Source: Gillisia xinjiangensis (lineage in GTDB: Bacteria; Bacteroidota; Bacteroidia; Flavobacteriales; Flavobacteriaceae). From it: 64,000 nucleotides of DNA. Position numbers and translations under genes: made by a program. Of the stretch, positions 25,632 to 33,893 are shown piece by piece. Location: contig NZ_JBKAHK010000002.1 of assembly GCF_046298265.1 (NCBI RefSeq), positions 434,001 to 498,000 on the forward strand, given 5' to 3'. Positions within the stretch are counted from its first letter, which is position 1. Every line of letters starts with the position of its first letter. The notes under the pieces are model-generated. The model did not search any database and was not told the DNA's origin. It saw only the letters and a list, made by a program, of their open reading frames with translations.

Positions 25632-26870
25632 GTGGAAAAAGGAAAAATTGAATTAATGGCTCCCGCGGGAAATTTTGAATCCCTTCAGGCTGCAATTCAA
25701 AACGGGGCAGATTCGGTTTATTTTGGAGTGGATCAATTAAATATGAGGGCGCGCGCATCTGTCAATTTTACAATGGATGATTTATCTGAAATTGTAAGAA
25801 GATGTGAAGAAAAAAATATGCGTACCTATTTAACCCTTAACACCATTGTTTACGATCACGATCTATCAGTAGTAAAAACACTTCTGAACAGAGCAAAGGA
25901 AGCCGGGATCACGGCTGTGATAGCTTCAGACCAGGCGGTAATCGCCTCAGCAAGGGGGATAGGAATGGAAGTGCATATCTCTACTCAACTTAATGTAACA
26001 AATATTGAAACTGTAAAATTTTACAGTTTATTTGCCGATACGATGGTGCTTTCCCGGGAATTGAGTTTACGACAGGTAAAGCATATTACAGATCAAATTG
26101 AAAAAGATGAGATAAAGGGGCCTTCCGGGAATTTGGTGGAAATTGAAATATTTGGCCATGGGGCACTTTGCATGGCGGTTTCAGGAAAGTGTTATTTGAG
26201 TTTGCATTCAGATAATTCTTCGGCAAATCGTGGCGCCTGTAAACAAAGCTGCCGAAAAAAATATACGGTAACAGATCAGGAAACAGGTTTTGAAATTGAG
26301 CTTGACAACGAATATATGATGTCGCCAAAAGACCTTTGTACCATAGATATTCTGGATCAGGTGATCGCTTCAGGCATACAGGTCCTAAAAATTGAGGGTC
26401 GTGGCAGGGCACCAGAATATGTAGCAACTGTGATCAAAACATATCGTAAGGCAATAGATGCTTATTACCTTGGGACCTATTCAAAGAAGAAAGTAAGCTT
26501 GTGGATGGATGCGTTAAACACGGTTTACAATAGGGGATTTTGGTCTGGGTATTACCTGGGACAAAAATTGGGAGAATGGTCCAATCACAATGGCTCAGAA
26601 GCCACGCAAAAAAAGATATACATAGGGAAAGGCACCCATTATTTTCCCGAAGCCGGAGTTGCTGAGTTTAAAATTGAGGCCTACGACATCAAAAAAGGAG
26701 ATAAAATATTGATAACCGGACCCAGCACAGGAGTGGAGGAAGTAGTTATTGAGGATATGTTTGTAAATGATCTACCATTCGAAAAAGCAAAAAAAGGCGA
26801 TAACATTACCCTGAAATTACCTTTTAGGGTGAGAATGTCAGATAAATTATATAAAATCACACAAGCCTGA
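25632..26870 (+). CDS. trhP: U32 peptidase family protein TrhP (O2-independent tRNA U34 hydroxylation)
   Basis: 412 residues from a GTG start. Starts ELMAPAGNFESLQAAIQNGA, the U32 signature. The Cys set 180, 187, 203 (or 207) and 236 (spaced like the [4Fe-4S] ligands of UbiU/TrhP-type enzymes) is in GALCMAVSGKCYLS, GACKQSC and PKDLC. Family role: prephenate-linked, oxygen-independent hydroxylation of tRNA U34. Residues 327-412 match the extra domain of TrhO. It overlaps the next ferredoxin gene by one base (TGATG). A ubiquinone-type UbiU role is unlikely in a menaquinone-using phylum. Confidence 0.9.
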   Translation: MEKGKIELMAPAGNFESLQAAIQNGADSVYFGVDQLNMRARASVNFTMDDLSEIVRRCEEKNMRTYLTLNTIVYDHDLSVVKTLLNRAKEAGITAVIASDQAVIASARGIGMEVHISTQLNVTNIETVKFYSLFADTMVLSRELSLRQVKHITDQIEKDEIKGPSGNLVEIEIFGHGALCMAVSGKCYLSLHSDNSSANRGACKQSCRKKYTVTDQETGFEIELDNEYMMSPKDLCTIDILDQVIASGIQVLKIEGRGRAPEYVATVIKTYRKAIDAYYLGTYSKKKVSLWMDALNTVYNRGFWSGYYLGQKLGEWSNHNGSEATQKKIYIGKGTHYFPEAGVAEFKIEAYDIKKGDKILITGPSTGVEEVVIEDMFVNDLPFEKAKKGDNITLKLPFRVRMSDKLYKITQA

Positions 26871-27103
26871 TGGTTGTGATTACTTTACAAAGAAAAAAGT
26901 GTATTGGTTGCAACTACTGTGTTGAGGTTGCTCCTCAGCAATTTCAAATGTCAAAAAAAGACGGGAAAAGTGTATTATTAAAATCTGTAGACAGCAAAGG
27001 CTTTTTTACACTTAAGTCTCACAATTATTCAATTTTAGAGGCTTGTGAAGCCGCTTCAAAGGCTTGTCCCGTAAAGATCATTACAGTAAAAGAGACAAAC
27101 TGA
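26870..27103 (+). CDS. single-cluster [4Fe-4S] ferredoxin
   Basis: 77 residues with CIGCNYC (Cys 11, 14, 17) and a distant ligand in ACPV (Cys 66). This is the CxxCxxC...CP arrangement of single [4Fe-4S] ferredoxins. An extra Cys lies at 59. Its ATG overlaps the trhP stop by one base, so translation is coupled. It is a plausible electron donor to TrhP; this is inference from position. Confidence 0.88.
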   Translation: MVVITLQRKKCIGCNYCVEVAPQQFQMSKKDGKSVLLKSVDSKGFFTLKSHNYSILEACEAASKACPVKIITVKETN

Positions 27104-27280
27104 ATGTCTTTTAGCGTATTTGCTAATATTGGAACAGCTTCTTTCGTTTAAATACCAATATAAAACAAAGGAAATTTAACCATCATTTAAAAAGTGATAT
27201 ATTTACCTTTTAGAATTATTTACGAATCTAAAATTCAACAGGTATAAGCCTTGTTAGAATTTCAATATATAAAAAAGAGT

Positions 27281-28444
27281 ATGGGATGTAGCAGTTGTGC
27301 GACCGGGAAAGACGGTCAGCCAAAGGGATGTAAGAACAATGGTACCTGTGGTACAGATGGATGTAATAAATTAACTGTTTTTGATTGGCTTTCAAATATG
27401 TCACTCCCTGGAGGGGTTGAACCCTTTAATTGTGTGGAGATCCGTTTTAAGAACGGAAGAAAAGATTTCTTCAAAAACACTGAAAGATTAACGCTGAGTA
27501 TTGGAGATGTAGTGGCAGTGGAAGCTTCACCGGGTCACGATGTGGGGATTGTAACCCTTACCGGAGAACTGGTACGGGTACAAATGAAGAAGAAAAAAGT
27601 GGCTATTGATAGCCCTGAAATTCTGAAAATATACAGGAAAGCTACTCAACGGGATATTGATATCTGGCAGGAAGCCAGGAACAAAGAAGATAAAATGAAA
27701 GTTCGTGCGCGGGAAATAGCCATCAGGCTAAATCTTCACATGAAAATTAGCGATATTGAATTTCAGGGAGATGGTTCTAAAGCAACCTTTTATTATACTG
27801 CAGAAGAACGTGTGGATTTCCGCCAGCTAATTAAGGAATTCGCAGTAGAATTCAGTACTCGTATAGAGATGAGGCAAATAGGTTTCCGGCAGGAAGCTGC
27901 AAGATTGGGAGGAATTGGATCCTGTGGAAGGGAACTTTGCTGTTCTACCTGGTTAACAGATTTTAGATCGGTAAATACCTCAGCGGCAAGATATCAACAA
28001 CTATCACTGAATCCTCAAAAACTGGCAGGACAATGTGGGAAACTAAAGTGTTGTTTGAATTACGAATTAGACACCTATCTGGATGCCTTAAAAGCTTTTC
28101 CAAAAACAGAAGTGAAGTTATTTACCAAAAAAGGAACCGCGGTATGTCAGAAAACAGATATTTTCCAGGGATTTTTATGGTATGCCTATGAAGGAGATTG
28201 GATGAACTGGCATAAATTAACCCCGGAGCAGGCAAATAAAATCATAAAAGCCAATATAGACAGGGAACCGGTAAACAGCCTGGAAGAATATGAGGTAATG
28301 ATCGAGAAAGAAGATACTACAAAATCCGATTTCAATAATGTGGTTGGACAGGATAGTTTAACAAGATTTGACACCCCAAAAAGCACCAATAAAAAGCGCC
28401 GTAAAAATAAACGCCGAAAACAAAATCCATCAAAAAATGAATAG
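27281..28444 (+). CDS. ricT: RicT/YaaT-like PSP1 domain iron-sulfur protein
   Basis: 387 residues from the ATG at 27281, with an in-frame TTG 30 bases upstream. The N-terminus is cysteine-rich (MGCSSCATGKDGQPKGC, then NNGTCGTDGC), the PSP1 core spans about 60-290, and a second Cys set lies in GSCGRELCCS and GQCGKLKCC. RicT with RicA and RicF carries Fe-S clusters and promotes mRNA maturation with RNase Y in Bacillus; the role in Bacteroidota is not established. The C-terminal tail is very basic. Its end overlaps the gldH start by 8 bases. Confidence 0.88.
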   Translation: MGCSSCATGKDGQPKGCKNNGTCGTDGCNKLTVFDWLSNMSLPGGVEPFNCVEIRFKNGRKDFFKNTERLTLSIGDVVAVEASPGHDVGIVTLTGELVRVQMKKKKVAIDSPEILKIYRKATQRDIDIWQEARNKEDKMKVRAREIAIRLNLHMKISDIEFQGDGSKATFYYTAEERVDFRQLIKEFAVEFSTRIEMRQIGFRQEAARLGGIGSCGRELCCSTWLTDFRSVNTSAARYQQLSLNPQKLAGQCGKLKCCLNYELDTYLDALKAFPKTEVKLFTKKGTAVCQKTDIFQGFLWYAYEGDWMNWHKLTPEQANKIIKANIDREPVNSLEEYEVMIEKEDTTKSDFNNVVGQDSLTRFDTPKSTNKKRRKNKRRKQNPSKNE

Positions 28445-28925
28445 ATTGTTCTTATGGATGTTGGTTATAGCCGCAACAGGATTTGTATCCTGCGACTCTA
28501 AACGGGTTTATGATGAATACCATTCTATTTCAACAGCATGGAATAAAGATTCTATAGTTACGTTTAAGCTTCAAAATATAGATCCGGATAAAAAATATGA
28601 CCTGTTTATTAATGTTCGGAATAACAACGAATTTAATTTCAGCAATTTATTTTTGATAGCAGAGATTCAGTTTCCGCAGGGAAAAGTTATCACCGATACC
28701 CTGGAATATGAAATGGCAGCCCCCAGCGGGGAATGGCTTGGCACGGGATTTGGGAATGTTAAGGAAAATAAACTCTGGTACAAAGAGCAGGTGAGTTTTG
28801 AAGAACCCGGCCAATATGTGGTTTTTCTTAAACACGCAATGCGAAAAAACAACAGTGAACAGGGAATTGAAAACCTGGAAGGTATAACACAAATTGGTTT
28901 TCGGATAGAAGAAGCCCCAAAATAA
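28437..28925 (+). CDS. gldH: gliding motility lipoprotein GldH
   Basis: 162 residues from the ATG at 28437, inside the end of ricT. Signal peptide with lipobox FVSC (Cys 19). The mature part contains the motifs of GldH (DEYHSISTAWNKDSIVTF near the start, NVRNNNEFNFSNLF in the middle, EGITQIGFRIE at the end). GldH is required for gliding in Flavobacterium johnsoniae. The neighbouring ricT and the class A PBP fit arrangements I recall in related genomes. Confidence 0.88.
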   Translation: MNRLFLWMLVIAATGFVSCDSKRVYDEYHSISTAWNKDSIVTFKLQNIDPDKKYDLFINVRNNNEFNFSNLFLIAEIQFPQGKVITDTLEYEMAAPSGEWLGTGFGNVKENKLWYKEQVSFEEPGQYVVFLKHAMRKNNSEQGIENLEGITQIGFRIEEAPK

Positions 28926-28938
28926 TTTTAGTGCAGTT

Positions 28939-31257
28939 ATGGCAAACCCGTCAAAAAAAACAACATCTAAACCGGTTAAAAAAACTGGTTTCACAAAATA
29001 TATCATAGGATTCTGGACACTTTTTGGTGTTGGGATCTTAATAATCATACTCCTGTTTCTTATGGCAGGATGGGGTGCATTTGGGACAATGCCCAAATTT
29101 GAAGAACTGGAAAATCCTGAAACAAATCTTGCTACCGAAATATTTTCATCAGATGGGGAAACTCTTGGGAAATATTACAGCGAGAACAGAACGCCAATAA
29201 AATATGATGATTTGCCAAATCATCTTGTTCAGGCCCTTGTTGCGACGGAAGATGAACGTTATTATGAACATGCTGGAATAGATGCTATTGGAACGATGAG
29301 AGCCGCAGTTTATTTAGGTGCACGTGGAGGAGCGAGTACCATTCCGCAGCAGTTGGCAAAACTTTTATTTACAGACAATGTTTCTCAAAATTTCGTTGGA
29401 AGGGTGATGCAAAAATTCAAGGAATGGATTATTGCAATTCGTCTTGAGCGCCAGTATACCAAGGAAGAAATCATCACCATGTATCTTAATAAATACGATT
29501 TTATTTACCAGGCGGTAGGAGTTCGTTCTGCATCCAAGATATATTTCAATAAAGAAGCAAAGGACCTTAAAATTGAGGAATCGGCTGTTTTGGTGGGAAT
29601 GCTTAAGAATTCAGCATTATACAATCCTGTTCGCAGGCCGGATTTGGTAGTACAACGCAGGAATCAGGTTTTGAAGCAAATGCAAAAAAACGGATTTCTC
29701 ACCAGCGAGGAAAAAGATTCCTTGCAGGCACTTCCTATGAAAATAGAATTCACGCCTCAAGGTCATGATGAAGGGATCGCGACCTATTTCAGGGTGTACC
29801 TTCAGGGATTTATGAGGGACTGGATTCAGAAAAATCCGAAGCCAGATGGAACAGAGTACAATATATACCGGGACGGTTTAAAGATTTACACCAGTATAGA
29901 TTCCAGAATGCAGAAATATGCTGAAGAAGCCGTAACAATGCATATGTCCAACCTTCAGAAGGAATTTAATTATCAAAACAGGAACAATAAAACAGCTCCT
30001 TTCAGGGATATTAATGAGGACGAAGTTGAAAGCATCATAAAAAGATCCATGAAGGTTTCAGACCGATGGAAAAAGATGGAAGCTCAGGGAAAATCCAGGG
30101 AAGAGATTGTTAATTCCTTTGAGAAATTAACGGAGATGAGCGTGTTTAGTTGGCAAGGCATTAAAGATACTGTCATGACACCACGTGATTCCATCCTATA
30201 TTATAAATCTTTCCTAAATGCCGGCATGATGTCTATGACTCCGCAAACCGGCGAAGTAAAAGCCTGGGTAGGTGGTATCAATTTTAAGCATTTTAAATAT
30301 GAGCATGTAAAGCAGGCTAAACGTCAGGTAGGTTCTACCTTTAAGCCATTTGTGTACGCTACGGCTATAGATCAGTTAAAACTATCTCCTTGTGATACCT
30401 TGCCCAGAAATCATTTTACTATTGAAGCCGGTAACCTGGGATCTCAAAATGATTGGTCCCCATCCAACAGCGATAATAAATATGATGGAATGCTTACCTT
30501 AAAGCAAGCACTTGCTCAATCTGTAAACACGATAAGCGCAAGATTAATTGCCAAGACAGGTCCCAAACCGGTAATTGAGCTACTTGATAAATTGGGTGTG
30601 GATACCAAAGATATTCCAAATGTGCCATCTATTGCACTTGGAACTGCCGATATGAGCGTTTTTGAAATGGTTTCAGCCTATAGCACTTTTGCCAATGAAG
30701 GTGTTTATGTAAAACCTGTAATAGTCAATCGTATAGAAGATAAAAACGGAACGGTATTGTATCAGCACGTACCAGAAACCAGGGATGTCCTTAATAAAGA
30801 ATCTGCTTATATTACCGTGAACCTTATGGAAGGGGTAACTCAGGGAGGTTCCGGAACAAGACTTCGTGGAACCTGGGCCGGAAATCAGGATCATTATAAA
30901 AGAGCGGTCACAGGATATCCATACGACTTTAAAAACCCAATTGCCGGAAAAACCGGTACTACGCAAAACCAGAGTGATGGTTGGTTTATTGGAATGGTGC
31001 CAGACCTTGTTACAGGAGTATGGGTGGGAGGTGAAGATCGTGCCGTGCATTTTCCAGGAATTACTTATGGCCAGGGAGCAACGATGGCTTTGCCTATATG
31101 GGGGATTTATATGAAAAAGGTCTATGCAGATAATGATCTTGAAGTTTCTTCCGGTGCTTTTCCAAGACCAGAGAATTTATCAATTGAGATAGATTGTAGT
31201 AAATACAATGGTAAAAATTCAGATCATCAATACATTCCGGACGAACTTGATTTCTAA
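28939..31257 (+). CDS. mrcA: class A penicillin-binding protein 1A
   Basis: 772 residues: N-terminal transmembrane helix (about 26-49), glycosyltransferase family 51 domain (about 75-250) with EDERYYEHAGID and QQLAKLLF, then transpeptidase domain with SxxK in GSTFKPF (Ser near 467), SVN and KTGTT (near 675). It makes and cross-links peptidoglycan. It lies 13 bases after gldH, so it is likely in the same transcript. Confidence 0.95.
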   Translation: MANPSKKTTSKPVKKTGFTKYIIGFWTLFGVGILIIILLFLMAGWGAFGTMPKFEELENPETNLATEIFSSDGETLGKYYSENRTPIKYDDLPNHLVQALVATEDERYYEHAGIDAIGTMRAAVYLGARGGASTIPQQLAKLLFTDNVSQNFVGRVMQKFKEWIIAIRLERQYTKEEIITMYLNKYDFIYQAVGVRSASKIYFNKEAKDLKIEESAVLVGMLKNSALYNPVRRPDLVVQRRNQVLKQMQKNGFLTSEEKDSLQALPMKIEFTPQGHDEGIATYFRVYLQGFMRDWIQKNPKPDGTEYNIYRDGLKIYTSIDSRMQKYAEEAVTMHMSNLQKEFNYQNRNNKTAPFRDINEDEVESIIKRSMKVSDRWKKMEAQGKSREEIVNSFEKLTEMSVFSWQGIKDTVMTPRDSILYYKSFLNAGMMSMTPQTGEVKAWVGGINFKHFKYEHVKQAKRQVGSTFKPFVYATAIDQLKLSPCDTLPRNHFTIEAGNLGSQNDWSPSNSDNKYDGMLTLKQALAQSVNTISARLIAKTGPKPVIELLDKLGVDTKDIPNVPSIALGTADMSVFEMVSAYSTFANEGVYVKPVIVNRIEDKNGTVLYQHVPETRDVLNKESAYITVNLMEGVTQGGSGTRLRGTWAGNQDHYKRAVTGYPYDFKNPIAGKTGTTQNQSDGWFIGMVPDLVTGVWVGGEDRAVHFPGITYGQGATMALPIWGIYMKKVYADNDLEVSSGAFPRPENLSIEIDCSKYNGKNSDHQYIPDELDF

Positions 31258-31312
31258 AATGTCTTAAAGTCGCACTTAAATTCCCTAGAAGAAAACGTTG
31301 TAGTAAGATCAT

Positions 31313-31320
31313 TAATTTTG
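31313..31320 (+). promoter_or_regulatory. -7 box TAATTTTG of scoA
   Basis: Exact TAnnTTTG match 24 bases before the scoA ATG. No TTG at the ideal -33 distance, so the box alone is weak evidence. Confidence 0.5.
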
Positions 31321-31344
31321 TAAATTTCCACAAAATGAAATTCA

Positions 31345-32046
31345 ATGATCAAAAAAACTGTTAATAACGTACAGGAAGCAATGAAAGGAGTTCATGACGG
31401 AATGACCTTTATGCTTGGGGGTTTTGGCCTGAGTGGAATTCCCGAAAATGCAATTTCAGAATTGGTGCGTCTTAATCTTAAAAACCTCACCTGCATTTCC
31501 AATAATGCCGGGGTAGACGATTTTGGCCTCGGCCTTTTGCTTCAAAAAAAACAAATCAATAAAATGATATCTTCCTATGTGGGGGAAAATGCAGAATTTG
31601 AGCGGCAAATGCTTAGTGGTGAACTGGACGTAGAATTAACCCCGCAGGGAACACTTGCCGCAAAATGTCAAGCCGCTCAGCAGGGATTTCCCGCCATTTA
31701 TACGCCAGCCGGCTATGGTACCGAAGTAGCTGAAGACAAGGAAACCCGTGAATTTGACGGGAAAATGTATGTGCTTGAAGAAGCCTATAAAGCCGATTTT
31801 GCTTTTGTAAAAGCCTGGAAAGGGGATGAAGCCGGGAATTTGATATTTAAAGGAACGGCCCGAAATTTTAATCCTCTCATGTGTGGAGCTGCAACAATAA
31901 CCGTAGCCGAGGTTGAAGAATTGGTAAAACCGGGGGAACTCGATCCAAACCAGGTACATATCCCGGGAATTTTTGTGCAGCGAATTTTTCAGGGAAAGGA
32001 TTATGAGAAGCGTATCGAGCAGCGTACAGTCAGAAAGAAAGATTGA
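31345..32046 (+). CDS. scoA: 3-oxoacid CoA-transferase subunit A
   Basis: 233 residues with the CoA-transferase alpha-subunit pattern (GFGLSGIPENAISELVR, then NNAGVDDFGLGLLL and GYGTEVAE). It pairs with subunit B to move CoA from succinyl-CoA to 3-oxoacids such as acetoacetate. Unusually, another gene and a terminator-like hairpin lie between the two subunit genes. Confidence 0.92.
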   Translation: MIKKTVNNVQEAMKGVHDGMTFMLGGFGLSGIPENAISELVRLNLKNLTCISNNAGVDDFGLGLLLQKKQINKMISSYVGENAEFERQMLSGELDVELTPQGTLAAKCQAAQQGFPAIYTPAGYGTEVAEDKETREFDGKMYVLEEAYKADFAFVKAWKGDEAGNLIFKGTARNFNPLMCGAATITVAEVEELVKPGELDPNQVHIPGIFVQRIFQGKDYEKRIEQRTVRKKD

Positions 32047-32092
32047 TTTGAAGATGTGATAATTTAAAAATATTTACGTTAATCTCTGCACT

Positions 32093-32118
32093 CCCGATAG
32101 TTATCGTGGGCGGTTTTT
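32093..32118 (+). terminator. palindromic repeat/terminator between scoA and the IVP-like gene
   Basis: CCCGATAGTTATCGTGGG (32093-32110) is an imperfect palindrome followed by GCGGTTTTTT-type sequence with six T. The same core (CCCGATAGCTAT..GGG) occurs at 55338. It may both end scoA transcription and be a member of a dispersed repeat. Confidence 0.5.
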
Positions 32119-32133
32119 TGTTAATCAGCAATA

Positions 32134-32541
32134 GTGAAACGTGAAATGAGAAAGAGTAAAACTGAAGTTGAAATTATAAGGAACGAAAAGGTAAATCTTA
32201 TTGTAAATAAAACCTTCAGTTTTGCATTGGAAGTTATGGATTATTCAGAAAAATTAAGATTATTGCACAAGTATGAAATGGCTTCTCAGCTTTTTAAAAG
32301 TGGAAATTCTATTGGTGCAAATACGTGGGAGGCCCAAAATACAGAAAGTAATGCAGATTTCATTCACAAATTTAAAATAGCTGCGAAAGAAGCAGATGAG
32401 GCAAATTACTGGCTTAAACTCTTCACTGCTTCAAAGCATTATCCGGATCCACCTTTAGATATAGAAACAGAATTAAAGTCCATTATTTTAATTATTTCAA
32501 AATTATCAGTAGTAGTAAAAAACGTTGATTTCAGAATCTAA
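32134..32541 (+). CDS. four helix bundle protein (23S rRNA intervening-sequence type)
   Basis: 135 residues from a GTG start (alternatives: ATG at residue 5). It matches the TIGR02436-type four-helix bundle: LEVMDYSEKLRLLHKYEMAS, SGNSIGANTWEAQNTESNAD, then KIAAKEADEANYWLKL and a C-terminal hydrophobic helix. These proteins are often encoded as accessory, sporadic genes and inside rRNA intervening sequences. No rRNA is nearby. It interrupts scoA and scoB and is flanked by AT-rich repeats, so recent insertion is likely. Confidence 0.85.
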   Translation: MKREMRKSKTEVEIIRNEKVNLIVNKTFSFALEVMDYSEKLRLLHKYEMASQLFKSGNSIGANTWEAQNTESNADFIHKFKIAAKEADEANYWLKLFTASKHYPDPPLDIETELKSIILIISKLSVVVKNVDFRI

Positions 32542-32596
32542 AAATTTTCAAATAGAATATTGTTTTCAATATCAATTTAGTAATTAAAAAAGGGAA

Positions 32597-32644
32597 GATT
32601 TGAATTTTCAAATCTTCAAATCAACAAATTTTCAAATTAATAAT
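32597..32644 (+). repeat. AT-rich TTCAAAT repeat before scoB
   Basis: A short run in which TTTTCAAAT/TTCAAATC recurs four times (for example AATTTTCAAATCTTCAAATC near 32604 and AATTTTCAAATTAA just before the ATG). A related GATTTGAAGATG lies at 32044, on the other side of the four-helix-bundle gene. Confidence 0.55.
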
Positions 32645-33301
32645 ATGTTAGATAAAAACGGAATAGCAAAACGCATTGCGAAGGAAGTAAAAGATGGCTT
32701 TTATGTGAATCTTGGAATTGGAATCCCAACTTTGGTGGCCAATTATGTAAGGGATGATATAGAAGTGGAATTTCAGAGTGAAAACGGGATTTTAGGAATG
32801 GGACCCTTTCCATTTGAAGGGGAGGAAGACGCCGATTTGATCAATGCAGGGAAACAAACAATTACAGCCCTGCCTGGGGCAAGCTTTTTCGACTCTGCCA
32901 TGAGCTTTGGAATGATTCGGGGGCAACACGTAGATCTTACAATCTTAGGCGCTATGGAAGTAGCAGAAAATGGTGATATCGCCAACTGGAAAATTCCCGG
33001 AAAAATGGTGAAGGGAATGGGAGGTGCTATGGACCTGGTTGCTTCCGCAGAAAATATTATTGTAGCAATGATGCATACAAACCGTGAAGGGGAGTCAAAG
33101 GTGCTTAAAAGATGCTCCTTACCCCTAACCGGAGTAGGTTGTGTTACAAAAGTGGTTACCAATCTTGCAGTGCTGGAGGTCACCGATAAAGGATTTAAAC
33201 TTTTGGAACGCGCACCGGGAGTAAGTGTTGAGGAAATTAAAAATGCTACCGAAGGAACTCTTTTAGTTGAAGGGGATATCCCAGAAATGCAGTTGAATTA
33301 G
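32645..33301 (+). CDS. scoB: 3-oxoacid CoA-transferase subunit B
   Basis: 218 residues from the ATG at 32645; an upstream in-frame TTG at 32600 would translate the AT-rich repeat. It shows the beta-subunit pattern GIGIPTLVANYV and the catalytic glutamate in SENGILGMGPFP. C-terminus ends GVSVEEIKNATEGTL, standard for the family. Confidence 0.93.
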   Translation: MLDKNGIAKRIAKEVKDGFYVNLGIGIPTLVANYVRDDIEVEFQSENGILGMGPFPFEGEEDADLINAGKQTITALPGASFFDSAMSFGMIRGQHVDLTILGAMEVAENGDIANWKIPGKMVKGMGGAMDLVASAENIIVAMMHTNREGESKVLKRCSLPLTGVGCVTKVVTNLAVLEVTDKGFKLLERAPGVSVEEIKNATEGTLLVEGDIPEMQLN

Positions 33302-33304
33302 ATT

Positions 33305-33381
33305 CCTCTTTTTTAAAAAAGAGGGGTATGTAAAGTATAAAAAAATCACAGCATTTCTTTAAAGAAAACACTATGATTTTT
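33305..33381 (+). terminator. two hairpins after scoB
   Basis: First a perfect palindrome CCTCTTTTTTAAAAAAGAGG (33305-33324). Second a long imperfect stem AAAAATCACAGCATTTCTTT (33341-33360) with AAAGAAAACACTATGATTTT (33361-33380). Together they separate the converging scoB and DUF6616-like genes and may terminate both. Confidence 0.65.
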
Positions 33382-33422
33382 AGTTTTAAAAAAGAGTTGG
33401 AGATAGTAACTATATAGACATT

Positions 33423-33785
33423 TTAGTCGATTAAAGAGGTTGAATGAGCCTCAATGTTTATCAATTTTTCAATAACCTTAGGCATTGGTATCATTTCTCC
33501 CCGTGCATTTACCTGGGAAAAATATTTATGCCACCCGGAATCGGCCACTGCTTTTTCCAGTTTTTCCACATCATCTATAGATGGTAATTTCCAAACTGCC
33601 ATATAGCGGTAATCGCTTCTATAGGGTGTGTGTTCATCATTCATCGCCCAACCGGTCACTTCTGCTCCGCTATCCATGATCTCTCTTACACCTAATTCCA
33701 TTTTATCAAAAAATTCCCGTCTTTTATCTTTAGAAAGTTTCATCCATGATTCGGTCACATTCCATAATTCTACGTATAAATACAT
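33423..33785 (-). CDS. DUF6616-like small protein
   Basis: 120 residues, no signal or membrane segment. It has alternating helix-strand segments (MYLYVELWNVTESWMKL; EVTGWAMNDEHTP; YRYMAVWKLP) like small dimeric alpha-beta barrel proteins. I associate it tentatively with DUF6616. No catalytic residues can be named. It stands alone. Confidence 0.65.
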   Translation of the reverse strand: MYLYVELWNVTESWMKLSKDKRREFFDKMELGVREIMDSGAEVTGWAMNDEHTPYRSDYRYMAVWKLPSIDDVEKLEKAVADSGWHKYFSQVNARGEMIPMPKVIEKLINIEAHSTSLID

Positions 33786-33893
33786 AATTTTAAATTTTTG
33801 GTTAGATTAAAATAAATTAATCCCAAAGAAGGATCTTTTTTAAAGGTACTAAATAATTGAGAATAAAATAAAAAATCTAAAAATTGGTGTTGT

